Shown here: positions 1 through 12,675 of the stretch, one piece after another
Layout of the letters: each line of letters opens with the position of its first letter
Position numbering within the stretch: the stretch's first letter is position 1
DNA from: Apus apus
Taxonomy: Eukaryota > Chordata > Aves > Apodiformes > Apodidae
Assembly: GCF_020740795.1 (NCBI RefSeq)
Contig: NC_067291.1
Location: 15,256,780 to 15,320,779 of the forward strand
Length of the DNA: 64,000 bases
Direction: 5' to 3'
The notes under the pieces: generated by a model
The model's database searches: none
The model's input: only the letters and a program-made list of their open reading frames with translations
Told to the model about the DNA's origin: nothing
Program-made: the position numbers and the translations under genes

Positions 1-1080
1 TCTCCAATCTCTAGGTAGGCCTGGATGTATAGGGAGAGGATCTGTTTATTTTGCTGGAGGCATCCTCCAGGTCAGAAAAGGAGATGAGAGCCAATGCCTC
101 CAAGTCCTGGCCTTGGAAAGTGCAAATCCCAGGTGTTGGCATTTTGATATAGCTTGTTACCAAGAGAAAAGTGATTAGAGAAACACCAGTAGGTTCTGCC
201 TGTCTTCAAAGCTGGATCTAAGGGCAGGAGAAGGTGGAGCTAAAGTTACTGCGGATTATTATATGGCACAAGGATTTTTCTCTCCCACCCCACTCTTGCC
301 TTTGCTTGAGCTTTGCAAGAGCAAGATGTAGCAGCTCTGGTTCTTGCTGCATGGCAGCCAGGCCAGCTGGGTTGTCCAGGCTGTGCCCAGCTCAGCTCAG
401 TCCCAGTGTGAGGAGGTCACATTTTCAGTCCGTGCCACTTTACCAGGCACGCTTTCAAACCTAATTAAACTTAGTGTTATCGTTGGGTTTATCACATTAA
501 GATCCCACTTGGCTCTCAGCAGCACAGACCAGAAAGTCAACACTGCATCTTTAAACAGAAACAACAGATTTTAGTTCAATTAAAAATTCATTAAAATGTA
601 AATTAGTTTGTAGGGTTTTTTTCTTTCCAATGCTTATTCAGTGTGGCACTCTAATGGCAAAGCATTTAGAGGGGGTTAACTCACAGCACAGAGACAAATT
701 GCTCTTCATATACTCACCTGCTTAAGTGATCTTGGAAAAGTGTTTAACCCTTTTCCCTCATCCATTGAGGTATTCTCCTAATTCCAGCTGTTTATGATCT
801 TTCTTCGTCACGTTTGCTTAAGTCTAAATTGAACAATTCACCTTATCCTGCAGCTTTGCTTTCCTTTCTCCTTTACAATTCTCCTGTTGCTCTCAGGGAA
901 ATGTTTTTTCCCAACAAGACCTACCCTAAAAGCCAATTGTTTCCTCTCAGACCTTGTCAGATGTGCCAGAATAAATGTCCTGGGTCTTTTCCTTCCAGCA
1001 GCTGCACAAGATATGTTGATTTAACCACGTTATTAAATCATTTGTCACTTCTAATGTGCTATGAAACCACGTGTGAGCAT

Positions 1081-1262
1081 TAATATTATTATTATTTTTC
1101 TTATCATCATAAACTCGGTCGCTATTGCAAGTTCATTAGGTGTCATTAATTGCTAACAACACATTCAGAACGTATGGTAAACGCAGTTTAATCGAGAACT
1201 AATTAACTTGTTACAGTTATCTCATTACATGCCAATTAAACTTTTTAACATTCCTTTTCAGC
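1081..1262. promoter_or_regulatory. candidate AT-rich regulatory block, homeodomain-type motifs
   Basis: This block packs many TAAT/ATTA cores (for example around 1081-1095, 1145-1150, 1187-1205 and 1233-1240) into about 180 bp, and is flanked by sequence of more ordinary composition. Such clustering is typical of conserved developmental enhancers bound by homeodomain factors, but AT-rich DNA produces these cores by chance. The call is inference only. Cross-species conservation would decide it. Confidence 0.2.
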
Positions 1263-2022
1263 AGATAAAGGAACAGTTAAAATCCCAGGGACCAAATTCA
1301 GAGCTGGTGCGAGGGGGGGAGCTTTGCTGCCTTCATCTGTAATGCATTTGCTGATAAGGGGTTTGCTTTATAGCTTGCATTTTTGCAAGATTAAGGGAAA
1401 CCAAGGGAGTTCAGGTTAATTTAGTGTATCTCTGAAGAGGCTGAGAACTTGGAAAAAAATGCCTATGATGGAGTTTTTATGTTTCATGAGAGGAACCAAA
1501 GGACCAGGGCCAAGAATTTCTGCTCTGTGACTGAATCCACCCATGGACTTGGGTAAACCAGCCTCCATTTTTTCCCACATCTGCAAGTTGTAGGGAGGGA
1601 TAGTGACATACTCTGCCTGATACAGAGTCCGTGCAAAGGCATCCCTTGATTGTGGGCTTTGAATTGGCATCCCTGTGCTACCTCATTTCAGGAGGCTCTT
1701 TCCAAACAAATTCCAGCTGATCGCACACAAGAGAGTTCAAGGCAGCGTGATTGACTCTACCTGCCCCCCACCAACACTGTGATCAAATCCCATTTGCCTA
1801 GTTTATGTTTCTCCCCTTTCTCTGCATGAAAGTGTCAAGCAAATAAAGGAGAGAGAAGTGATGGAGGGAAAAAAAAAAAAAGGCAAAGCCATGTGAGTAG
1901 AAAATGTTTCCCATAGACACGAAGTAAGCAGCTAGAAAAAACTGGGAACAATATTGCCTTTAATGTCTAAGATAACCAAGTTCCATCATCTTAGATGTTA
2001 GCAGTAACATCTGTGGGTTTGG

Positions 2023-2047
2023 TTTTTTTTTTTTAAAAAAAAAAAAA
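2023..2047. repeat. T12A13 homopolymer palindrome
   Basis: A run of twelve T is followed directly by thirteen A, giving a perfect self-complementary tract. It could extrude as a hairpin and is prone to length errors in sequencing and assembly. Confidence 0.85.
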
Positions 2048-2551
2048 CAACAATCTGTAGCTGAGCCATTAAGTTCACAGTGTCACTGTAATCTTGCTTC
2101 AAACCCAAAATAAAATCTTTGAAAGTAAAAAGATTTCAAGGGTCTCTTATTAAAGTGAGAAGTAACTGTTCTGACGCTATTGAAGTGAAGGGTGAAGTCG
2201 CTGAAAGGATTGATGATTAATTTCTGGTTTACTCTCTCACTGAAATAACTGTGTGAGCAACTTTTAAAACATGTGAAGGAATGAGTGGGCAGGCTCAGTG
2301 ACCAGCTACACCAGGCTTTGGCCTAAGTAACCTTCCCCAGTTAAAGGACTCACTTCTAAATGAGGTGGGAAAAGAAGTCCAAGAGTGCTACTCCTCTGCC
2401 ACTGATATCTCTGCAGCACAGGGAGAGGCATCTGACATGAATCAAACCAGTTTTGGTGTAAAGTAGAGCTAGAATGGACCAGTATTTCTTGTCAGGGTGC
2501 AGAATCATCTCCCAGTCCAGGTGCTATTGCAGGCTCAGGGTGTTTATTTAT

Positions 2552-2868
2552 ATCATAGAATCACACAATGGTTTGGATTGGAAAGGACTTTAAAGATCAT
2601 CTAGTTCTAACCCCCCTGAGTGGGCAGGGACACCTCCCTGACCAGGTTGTTCAAAGCCCCATCCAACATGACCTTGAAGATTCCCAGGGATGAGGCATCC
2701 ACAGCTTCTCTGGACAGCCTGTTCCAGTGTCTCACCTCCCTCACGAAGAAGAATTTCTTCCTAAAGTCTAATCTAAATCTCCTCTCTCCGAGTTTAAAGC
2801 CATTATCCCTTGTCCTATCACTACATGCCCTTGTAAAAAGTCCTTCTCCAGCTTTCTTCTTGGCCCAC
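2552..2868 (-). mobile_element. CR1 LINE fragment (3' end), antisense
   Basis: The left edge begins with ATCATAGAATC, the reverse complement of the CR1 terminal repeat. It continues with the standard CR1 3' UTR text (TTGGATTGGAAAGGAC, GATCATCTAGTTC). Read on the minus strand, it then encodes the C-terminal tail of the CR1 ORF2 protein, with recognisable SDRTR, RFRLD, RKKFF and HWNRL blocks. The copy is truncated at its 5' end near 2868, as is usual for CR1. It lies about 9.7 kb upstream of the ST8SIA2 promoter and has no apparent role in that gene. Confidence 0.93.
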
Positions 2869-5800
2869 GTACAGTGAGAACAAACCATGCTCTGCCAGAG
2901 CAAGACTCTCTGAAAAAGAGTCAGGAAAAGGAAAATGCAGCTAGAGCAGGGAGAGTTGTTTGCATCCTTCAAAGTAAAGCAAAGGAGGGCCTGTGAAGAT
3001 GAACTTTACATTAAATCACAGAGAAGAAGAGCACAACATCCATCTCACGTGGCTTTTCCAATAAGGGCTCTAATACAATAAAAGTGGCCGAAGAGGCTTT
3101 TCTCAAAGAATTTTCTAACTAACTTTGTAAAGCCAAGAAGGCAAAGCTCTTCTGGAGACCTTGCACATTCTTAGTTTGCTGAATCCAAACACTGATGTGC
3201 TTCTTCCATAACCATTGTCATTTAAATAGATAGTGCTCCTCGAGTGGAAAGGGTGTGATGTAGTGTTATGGAGGTTACTAGTACATATAAGAAGCCCCAA
3301 GAACTCTTCAGCATTTCTATCCAGGATGTGCTAAGATGATAATACTTGCATGGTGAATGTGTTTTTACTGTGTGCTTTTTATGATGTTTTCATTATGTAC
3401 TTTTATTATGTGGTTATAAGCTGCTAGAATGGAAACAGGAGCAATAAAGCTTGATTGATTATTATATTCCCATATATAAATGGGGATTATTTTTTTTCTA
3501 CTAGGAATCTAAGAATAACAGACAGGTTTGACTGGCATGCCAGTCCAAGCATTAAGTCCACTCCTGGAGTGATTAAATTCAGCTCCTCAAACCAAGTCAA
3601 TGCTGATGCTTCTGAGCCTTCTTCCAGTCATCAGACCCTCAGCTTTATACAGCTGGAGAGGCAACAGGGAGACTTGGTGCCCTGTGTCCCCACAGATCTC
3701 CAAGACATTCAGGCTACAGGGGCTTCCCCCTTTTGAGATCCCCAAAGCTAAATTCAGAAACAAAATGGGGTGGCCTAGGCTTTTGCTTAAGATTTTCTTT
3801 CTAATGAGATCTAGTTTAAACATCAGAGTCAAGAACTTGAAAGTGAGACTGTTCCTCATTTAGGGCTTAATGTTTTGTGATGTGAAATGTCTGATGAGTG
3901 CTAATTAATGTCCTGTGTTCCCCTTGCTCTCCCCACCTCGTGGTGCAACCTCCTGCTGTGCTGCTGCAGGTCCTGCTGCTGACTGCATATCCTGCTGAAA
4001 TCCAGGGTTTGCTCCAGTCGAAGGTGAAGGTGAACAACTTTAGTAACATCTATTTATGGAGGCCAAGGTAATGAGCTCTGCATCAGGAGCTGCAGGGACT
4101 CAGCACCTCGCAGAGTCAGGCCTTTCAGTGAATTCAGAGTTCATCTTTGTGCAGTTCCTTTATGCAATACTGTACTTCATAAACGTTCCCATTTGCCCAC
4201 GCAAGTGTTCATCAGGTCGATGAACATTGTGACTGGCTTCAGCTGACACAGATTCTGCCTTGTTTATTTTTTTGCTGTATCAGAGACCTACCCTCTGCAA
4301 CACTTCTTTCATTGTTCACCTCCCCTGGAGACAGCAGCTCAATGTGAAATGTGTCTCTCAGGCACCTCAGTATGAACAGAGCCTTTTCTCTTACAGATCT
4401 GAGATGGCTATTGGGTTCTAAAATTCCCTGCAAAGGCCCATGAACCAGCTCCAGGAGCATGGTGTGGATGTGCTCTGGGAGAGGAAACACCCTGGCTTTT
4501 AAGGAAGCAAACCCAAGAATCTTCTTGCAATTTGTTTATAGAAAGAGCAAAGGCAATCTTTCTTGTTCCTCCAAATAAAACTCTCTCATGTCTTGACTGT
4601 AATTGTTCAATAACCTCAAGGAGTGGGAGCATTTCCCCATCCTCCACAGATTTTGTCCCTTGTCTTGTTGCTTGCTAAATATATGTCAGCACTACACTTA
4701 ATGCAGCGTGAGGACTCATGATCTTTGCATGGCTTCTTCCCCTCTAGGAATGCCATAAATAAATCACTGGGTCAGAAAAGCTGTTACACGCCTATGGTCT
4801 CTCTCCCCCATGTTGGCTCTTTTTTCTCCCTCCTTATTCCTTTGATATCTGTACAGAGCACTTAAACCTGACAGGAGCATTCAGTGCAGTCTCCTTGGGC
4901 TGGTGTCCCTGTGCTAGGTGTAATCCAGCAGCAGATCAGTCACTCACTTGGATTCCTGGCCACAGAGGATGCTCATGATGTAAGTAAGATCAGAGCAAAA
5001 ATAACCTTTTGGCACAAGCGGCATCAAAGTTTTCATTCCCAAGGAATGTGCTCACTGAATTGACAAAACAGGTTTCCCAAGAGGAGGGTGCTGCACAACC
5101 AGGGTTGTGTAGTAAAAAAAATTTGATTTAGGATCTAGAAGGGGAGCATGAGATTGAAAACATCTTGTCCTGGCTGCTCCTACCGTGATTGCAGTGCTTG
5201 CAATGCCCTAAGAACTTTTTGGATCAAATAGAAGTGATTTGTGCCTTGGTGTTGGTCACCCAGAGGTAAGGTCTCAGGTAAGCTCCAGGCAAAGAAGTTC
5301 TGTTCTTGCTCCTGCAGGAGAAGCTGACCTGGTGGCCTTGCTCTCCCTGCAGCTTCTGGCTAGAGTCCTTTGGGAGAAATCCCCCTGCCCTACTCTGCTC
5401 CTTCAAAATCCCCTTTATTCTGAAGCCTAAGCAATTCACTCAGAAGCTCTGCCCACCATGAAGGAATGGAAGGGTGGGAAATATTAGTATAAAAGAGGAG
5501 AAAAAAGCATTTATTACTGATGGGGGGTAAAATGAGAGCACTGTAGACAGAAATCAAGTGCCTTTCTAGATTCACAGCAAAGGCCATTTGCACAGCAGGT
5601 GTTAGCAAGAGGTGGAGAGAAGAAAAAGTCACATTCTTTACATTGCCCCTTAAGATTTTGTAATTTTTACTAAATGGAACATATTGTTGAATCACATGTT
5701 TTCCTTGCAGAAAAGTTCTCATTTATGTGCATGAGATTTATTTTTCTTTTCCTGTTTTGTTTTTTTTTTAATTCCTGATGTAATCTGCACATTTCAAAAA

Positions 5801-8800
5801 TATTTAGGTCCAGATTTTCCAGAGGACCATAAGAAGCCCAGGAAAAAGCAAAACAGCCTTCTTGCAGGTTTTCTCAGGTGTGCTCATCACTAAGGTAATA
5901 GATTTTTGAGTGGTTAGCAACACTATCTTCTTTATCTGCATGGCCCCAAAGGAGGGTCACAAAGATTTCCTCCTCCTTTCCTATTCTTGTGTCATCTTCT
6001 CCATCTTTTTCACTCTGACCTCTCACAGGCAGGAACAATCTGAAATCTCAAGTTAAGCTTGCAAAAAAAAAAAACCTCTCATACTTAGTGGTGCCCATAT
6101 GCATCTTATTTCTTCATCATGTAGGAATGTTTATCTGAACTGGGTAGATTTACCTCCTCAACACAGCTGAGTGAGAGTAATTGGGTTTCTGTCAGGTATT
6201 GGACAAGATTAATCAAACCTGCCAACTTGAAACAGGCCAAAACCAGAATCAAATATGACCTGTGCTTTAAGGCCACAATATGCAGACAGAGGTATCGTGA
6301 TGAAAGAGGCACTGCAGAAACAAACCCAAAAGAAATGCCACGTCTCAGCAGCTTTGAACTGAGATAAGAGGCAAAATTCAAAACCTGATGGTGTCTTAAT
6401 TTGGCATCTGAAACCTGTATCTGTTTATCAGACACAAAACCTACCATTGTGAATGAGAAATACTTATTAGTTTGGAATTATCTTGAGGGGACGCATTGTT
6501 AAAATCAAATCATTGCTGGTCACGTGCAAGAAATGTGCATGTTTCATTTATAACTGACCCCACGTGCGTGTTCTGAGTCCCTGAAAATACAGCCTTGCTG
6601 GGTTAATTATTTCTCCATGGGGTGGAATGGACAAGGGTGATGGGTTGGTGTAAGGGCAGGAACAGGGCAGGGATTCTGTGCCCCGTTCCAGTCTTGTCAG
6701 CAAAAATCTTCTTTGTTCCTCTGCAGCAAGACAAATACTGCAAGTGGAAGTTTGCAGGCAAGGCTGGGACAGCTTGTATCCTCTTGGAATGCTGGCACTG
6801 GCACTGACCTTTGGGCACTCACTCCTCCTGGCTGTGGAGTTTCGCACGGGTCGATGGAAACGCTGCAATCATCTACATTCTTCAAAGCTGAAGCATCTTC
6901 CAGCTCCTTCTTCTTCTCTGTTCTGCCTTGGGCACCACAGCAGCTTTCAGCATTATCAAGGATGAGCAAAACATGCCCAGGTATGAGATAACCCCATTAA
7001 AAAAGGGTCCCTCCCCATTATGTCTGTGTACATACACATGTGCACACGCAGCACTGCCACCCAGTGGCTTACTAACCACAAAGTGGGGCGTGTGTGCAAA
7101 CTTGTTTCAGGGCTTTTTTTCTCCCCCCGAATGCCATTAATATACTATAAAAAATGAATACAGCACATACTGAGCTCTGCCTTCCCATGCGGGAGGTGCT
7201 CGCCTTGGCACGCACACACGGCCAGGCTGTGCACACTTGCCAGCTGTGCAGCTGCAATTGGAAACACCAATACCTTAGCACAGGGTTCAGCTAACAGGCA
7301 ATTTGCAGTTGTCACACACTGTCTGCCTTTTCCCTTTTTTGTCTGTGCATGGTTAATTGTGAGGGGGAGGACTGCAGACCTTATCTGCTGTGACTAGTGG
7401 TGGCAAAACTGAAAAATTGTTTTCATTACCAGGTGGAAGGCTTTTCACATGCAAATTATCAATATCGTTGTCATTGTGGCATTTTTATTAATCCAAACCA
7501 GCTTATCTGACCAAAAAGAAAGAAAGATCATTTTTGTTTTGTATCAAATATTTTGCTCTGACAATGGGTAGTCATATTTGATGAAATGTTGCACAGATCA
7601 CACCATTTTTGCAACTTGCTTGCAGGAGAGAAAGAAATAGAACTAATGGATGGGGTTGGGTTTGGGGGTTTTGGGTGCATTTGGGGTGGGTTTTTTTCCA
7701 CTTTCACTCTTTTTCTCTTTAGGACACTTCTCCTAAACACCAGTCAAATGGTGGCAGTTTACATAAGCATTTTAACTTCTTTCTTCAACATCAAAGACAC
7801 TGATCTGGTTCTATAGATGTATTTTTGTCTCTCTATTGTGTGCACTTCTTCTTCAGACACTGGAAAAATAAGGTCACATTCCCTATTGAGTCCATCCTTT
7901 GTTATTGATTTTACTTTCTTAAAATCCTAATAGAGCTTGAAATTAATACGGTTTAATTTTCTTCTCCCTTTTTTGTGATCCACCAAAGCTTTCCTGTTGC
8001 TGCTACACCACTCTGGTATAGAGAAGATGATAGACTTGGAGTGCTCCTTCCAATGGCAAAAAGAGAAAATCAGGAGGGGTTTGGAGCTATCTCCAAGGAA
8101 GAAAAAGTCTCTCCCTTCCAGCCTTAAGCGATGAGGAAGCAGGGATGGTTCTGCACTCAGTTCAATATGGGACAGACCACAGAAAGTTACAGACCCCTCT
8201 GATGTGGCTACATTCAGATACACTGACATTAGGACAAGTGTAAATGCCTCTGCTAGGGCTGTTACCTCAATGCTGTCTGCTACTTAAAAGCAAACCATAT
8301 GCGTATCATCACCCTGCCTATAACAGACATTTTGCCCAGCATTTGGGAGCCCTTCAGTAAGACTCACAGCTCCTCCAGCAGGGAGGTGAGTGCACTTTAG
8401 TAATGGATCTAGACCTAGCTGCTTTGGGATCCTGCTGGAAAACATTTACCCAAGGGTAAATAAAGCCAGGTGAGGAGACTGACAGCTCTGGAAACTGTTT
8501 GGTTATTACCAGTGTTTTGCCACCCATGAGCAAAGATGCTAGAGTGGTGCTCTCTGACCCCTTGCTTTGCACAGAGACCAGCAAGAGCATCAAACTTACT
8601 GAATCAGCATCCTTCCTTCGTGCTAATGAACTTACAGGGGAGGAAAAGACTCTTCATGCCTCTCGAGAGTTGCCTGACTTTCCCAGGAGGGACTGAGGGT
8701 TTCATTGGAGAAGGCACCTGGAGGTAAATTAATTGCCAATAATGGGGCAATAAAACGTCATGATTCTGGTTAACAGAGGTTCCCATTTGTCATACCTGTT

Positions 8801-11800
8801 CACCACAGCAGAGTACTGTTTAGCTGTATAAAATGGGCTGTAAACTTTGTTCGTTTTGGCTGACAGATATGAAAAAGGTTATGTGTGTTTTACAACATTA
8901 TGAATTTGATGGAGGAGGGTCCCCTGAGACCTCTCGTCGCACCAGCTCTTATCATTCATCACTGCATGGCAAAGACCTCGTGGGTCATCTTCTCTGTCCC
9001 TCCTCTGCTTGTTCAGGAGCCACTGCCTTTCTCAGTGATGCTTCTCACATAGATTAAGACCATTTTAAATATGTATTATTTTTGCAGTCTCTGTGTATCT
9101 GTACCTTTCATACGCACATCTTAAATTCATTGCCTCTCTGCCAGTTGTTTGTAAATGTCCCTAGGTGTTTAAGTCTTATTCTCTGAATCCTCTGAACTAT
9201 TGTTAGTGAATATGGCTATTACATATTCCTGATATTTCTCAAAGGTCAAAAGAAAATGTAAAAATGCCATTTCTTTTCTCCCTTCAAAGCAGCAAAATGC
9301 AATATTGTTCTGGTGCAGTTCCTTTTGCTGTTAAGCTAAGATTATTATTTTATTTTTTTTTTAAGTACACCTTATTATATTTACTGCAAATGTTCTGTAT
9401 ACAGAATTATTTCCTCAAATTATTAGGAACTAGAAGATATAATAGCTTTTTATTCTGTTTCAGAACATATTACTCTACCACAACAGTCTATTTGTGACAG
9501 TTTGCGCTCATCTTCCTGCAACCCATCTTACAAATGAGACATAAAATTGAGGCTCTGGAAGCTTATGGACCCAATCCTGCAACATTTATGCACCTGTTTC
9601 AGCTGACTCATGTGAGGATTCATAGCGAATTGAATGTGCAGTATGACTAACACTTGAGGAACTATGGCAATTGCTCCAAAGCAGTTTGTAGCTCTTCAGG
9701 ATAACAAGCAATGCATGAAACCAGGGTGCCTTATCTCCTCCTCCCCCAAATCTGGCCAGGATTCTGGAAGGGATGGACTTGGAATAAAACGCAGAGATAA
9801 ATGTCCTCTCCTGCAGTCAGTACTTATTACAATCCTTTCTTTCTGTCTATCAGTACAGTAAGTCTCCTGATCATGCAGAATTTAGCCCTCAGCAGCACAA
9901 GACCTCTAGGTTTTCATCACAGACTTGCACTTAGTGATGTCATACAGCCTTGTTAATTGGTTACAAAATAATTCAGCATGCTGCACTGTCCCTGCATTTT
10001 CTATACAGCTTGCTGCCTCCCTATTCAAAACCTTGAAGTACACTTCAAGGTCCTGGTCCTGTTTGAAGCCTGCTCAGCTGAAGTATGACCTTTGTTTCTG
10101 ACCTACATCTTTCAGAGGAATAAAGCAACAGATGACACCAAGCACAGGATTCTCGGAGCTCTTTGTGCAATCCCCAGCAGTGGAGATCTCCAGTGAAGTG
10201 CATCAAGCTTAACTCAGCTCACTCTGCAAGGAAGGTTGTGTTTTTTTCATTTTTGTTAATAGCAGCATTTCCATTGACTTCTGCAGGAGCAGAGTCAAAT
10301 CCCAGCACGTCTTTTAACACAAGCTACTCCTCAGCAGAAGGAACATCTCAGCAGATATGATGTCCCTGCCCCTGCAAGAGTCCTCACCCAGGCAAACCAA
10401 TTCCCACCACACAGTGAATGATCCCCCACTTATTGCTCAGCCTCCATCGAGATTTCAGTTCTTGCACATTGCCACTGTGATTGGCAACTGAAACAGAAAG
10501 ATCAGACAAAAGAAGCTGAAACACCACCTGGGATGGAGCTGAAAAGGATGCAGGAGCAGTTATCTCCATCTGTATTCTCAAGGATGTGTAAGAGGGGAAG
10601 GCAGCTGCAGCGTGGTGCTCCCAAACCACAGGGGACTCTGCCCTGCTGCATCTCGGGAAACCCCCATGTCAGTCCCTGCACCACCAAGGTCACCTCAAAT
10701 CCTTTTCCCACATCCTCAGGCCAGTCATAGTGCTGTGAAACTCCAGAAAAGGGTGAGCAAAAGGAGTCTGAGAAGAATGAAACAGAAGGAAAATAAGGCT
10801 TTCCTCAGATTTATGCAGAAGGTAAATTATGGGGCTACTTACACTACCTAAAATCACTTTCTCCCCAGGGGCCTGAATATGCTCTATTATAAAAGCTGTA
10901 TCCTGAGCTGTAAATATGCCATTAATTCTACAGTGTAATTGTACCAGACTCACCTATGTTGTATTTTTTACCCATAAATGCAACGATGATTTGCTTGCCT
11001 TTCTACAACAGTTTCAGAAGCCCCAGAAAAGCACGTTGGCCGTAACACTTCCCTTCCACCATTTATTCCAGATAAAGAGAAACAGTCCTCTGCTGAGTTA
11101 CTGGTGTTGTGCATCCCCTTATGTATGGACACCCTTGCCCTAGCACAAAGCACCTCAGCCTCCTCAGCAGGAATCACACAACACGGGTGGCACATCATGC
11201 CCTGAGCAACGTACTTTTGTACTGATGCAAAAAAAAAGAAAAAAGAGCCAGGCACAGAAGGGAAAATGGCAGCTTTCCAAGTGGCCCCAGTTAATAGCTC
11301 TGTTTTGTTTAATGGTGCCTCCCATTCAGACTAAAGATGCTGTTTTAAATATGTAAGCAATTAGTATCTCTCTCTCTCAACACATCTGTGCTTCTCCTAT
11401 CTGCTGCATTATATACCCACTGCCGTCCCCCTCCAGCTCGGCGGTGCACGTATCACTAGATATTCTGATTTTCAGCAACTTTCTGGTCCAAAAGAATTGT
11501 GCCTGGATTTGGAAACACTCGGTCAGGCTGGCCTTGCCTATCCCCCCCACACACAGCCTGCCCCTCCTCTCCAGCGCTGGCTCTGGGCCAACAGATAACA
11601 GGGATGCAGGGAAAGGACCTCTTGGTCTTTTTTTCACCACTCTTTGGTCCATCCGGTGCCTTTTTCCTTCTTCCCAACTTCCATCCACTTTCATCTCCCT
11701 TTCTGGATAGAAACTGCAGCCTTTTCTCTCCATAACAAATCCCAAGAGCATGCCTGGATCCTGCAGAAGGTTGCTCCAAGGGACCACGAGTGTGGCAGAA

Positions 11801-12119
11801 TCACATCCTAGTGCCTCAGAAGCGGAGCCCCTTGTGTCATTTCTGCTTAAAATAAATTCTGCCTGTTCCAACTCCAGTGAGATTTCAAGTCGTGGCAGGA
11901 TGGACGTGGTTGACAGTCGGTATTTATAGCATTGCAAAGAATTATTGTTATCAAAACGGGTATTAATAGTAATAGAGATAGGAGTGATTAGTTATTCATG
12001 ATCTTTGTTTACAAAGTGTTCTCCATCCCTAAAGCTCTGCTTTTTGCACGCACCTTGCAAGAGAGGAAAAGGTGCGATCACCGCCATGGCAGAGAGCGTT
12101 GAGCTTTGTCTTATTTTAT
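2869..12119. other. 5' flanking intergenic DNA upstream of ST8SIA2
   Basis: This is unique sequence with no recognised gene. The open frames are short, or lack ATG starts and homology. A 186-codon antisense open stretch at 11377-11937 begins at TTG and resembles no protein family I know. A minus-strand TATAAATA lies at 11921-11928. No tRNA, snRNA or CR1 was seen in this interval. Distal regulatory elements for ST8SIA2 may lie here but cannot be identified from sequence alone. Confidence 0.55.
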
Positions 12120-12562
12120 TACAGTTTTTGTCCTTTCAGGGAGAAACCTCCGCGTCTTCTCTCCCGCCCCAGCCAGGACTGACCCCGCCACGCCGCGCCG
12201 GTGCGCGCAAGAGCGGGGACGTGCCGCGGCCGCGCAGGGGCAGCGACAACAAAAAAGCAAATCCCGCTGGCAAAGGCCACCTGCGGGGAAGGTGCCGGGT
12301 GTCCTCCCCACCCACCCCGGGACAAGGGGCCTCGGCTCCCGGGACCGCGCTGCAAACTTTCTCGGCGGGGGGCGGCGGGGGCGGACCTGCCCCTTCGCCC
12401 CCTTCCCTCCCTCCCTCCCTCCGCGCCGGGCGGGGCGGGACGGGCGCTCCGCGGGCGCCGAGGGGCGGAGCGGCCCCGCCGGGCGGCGGCGGCGCCGAGC
12501 CGGGACGCGGCGCCGCGCTCCGCACCTCGCGGAGCGGCGCGGAGCGGCCCAGCCCAGGCTAG
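12086..12562 (+). other. possible upstream ORF with strong Kozak context
   Basis: The ATG at 12086 sits in CACCGCCATGG, which matches the Kozak consensus closely (purine at -3 and G at +4). The frame stays open for 158 codons and stops with TAG at 12560-12562, fifteen nucleotides before the ST8SIA2 ATG. The predicted peptide starts MAESVELCLILL and then becomes a low-complexity Pro/Ala/Gly/Arg stretch that simply reflects the GC-rich island, so it does not look like a selected protein. It matters only if transcription starts upstream of 12086, which the sequence does not show. A pyrimidine tract ending in CAG at 12121-12139 resembles a splice acceptor and could remove this ATG from the mRNA. 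Confidence 0.2.
12405..12444. promoter_or_regulatory. pair of opposite-strand G-quadruplex motifs
   Basis: Four CCC runs separated by single T bases at 12405-12419 give a G3A-type G-quadruplex motif on the minus strand and an i-motif on the plus strand. Eight bases downstream, 12428-12444 has four G runs (3, 4, 3, 3) with loops of 1, 1 and 2 on the plus strand. The pair lies 134-173 bp before the start codon. If the TSS is upstream, the second motif would also be in the 5' UTR RNA. Confidence 0.7.
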
Positions 12563-12577
12563 CCCAGCCCGGGAGCC

Positions 12578-12675
12578 ATGCCGCTGCCGTGCCGGGGCTG
12601 GACGCTGGCGTTGCTCACGTTGCTTGTCGGTTTTCTCATTTTCGCCGATATCTCTGAGATCGAGGAGGAGAGCGG
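12578..12675 (+). CDS. ST8SIA2: ST8SIA2 exon 1 (coding part)
   Basis: Residues 1-32 plus two bases of codon 33. The ATG at 12578 has G at -3 (GAGCCATGC). The peptide begins MPLPCRGW and contains the membrane anchor [14 protein letters not shown], followed by the acidic stem [10 protein letters not shown] that is characteristic of ST8SIA2. The donor is GG|GTAAGT, a near-perfect consensus. The 5' UTR part of this exon lies within the CpG island and its start is unknown. Confidence 0.95.

Larger units (their letters stand above)
1..2551. other. 5' flanking intergenic DNA, no gene seen
   Basis: No open frame here resembles a known protein and no splice-bounded exon was recognised. Contents are unremarkable AT-leaning unique sequence, with an AT-rich block at 1081-1262 dense in TAAT and ATTA motifs, an A run at 1869-1881, and a T12A13 perfect palindrome at 2023-2047. 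Distance to any upstream neighbour is unknown. In mammals and birds the gene upstream of ST8SIA2 is SLCO3A1, but I saw none of its exons. Confidence 0.6.

Noticed and set aside
1..12000. Search for 3' exons of the expected upstream neighbour SLCO3A1
   Set aside because: No transporter-like exon or suitable open frame was recognised in the 5' flank.
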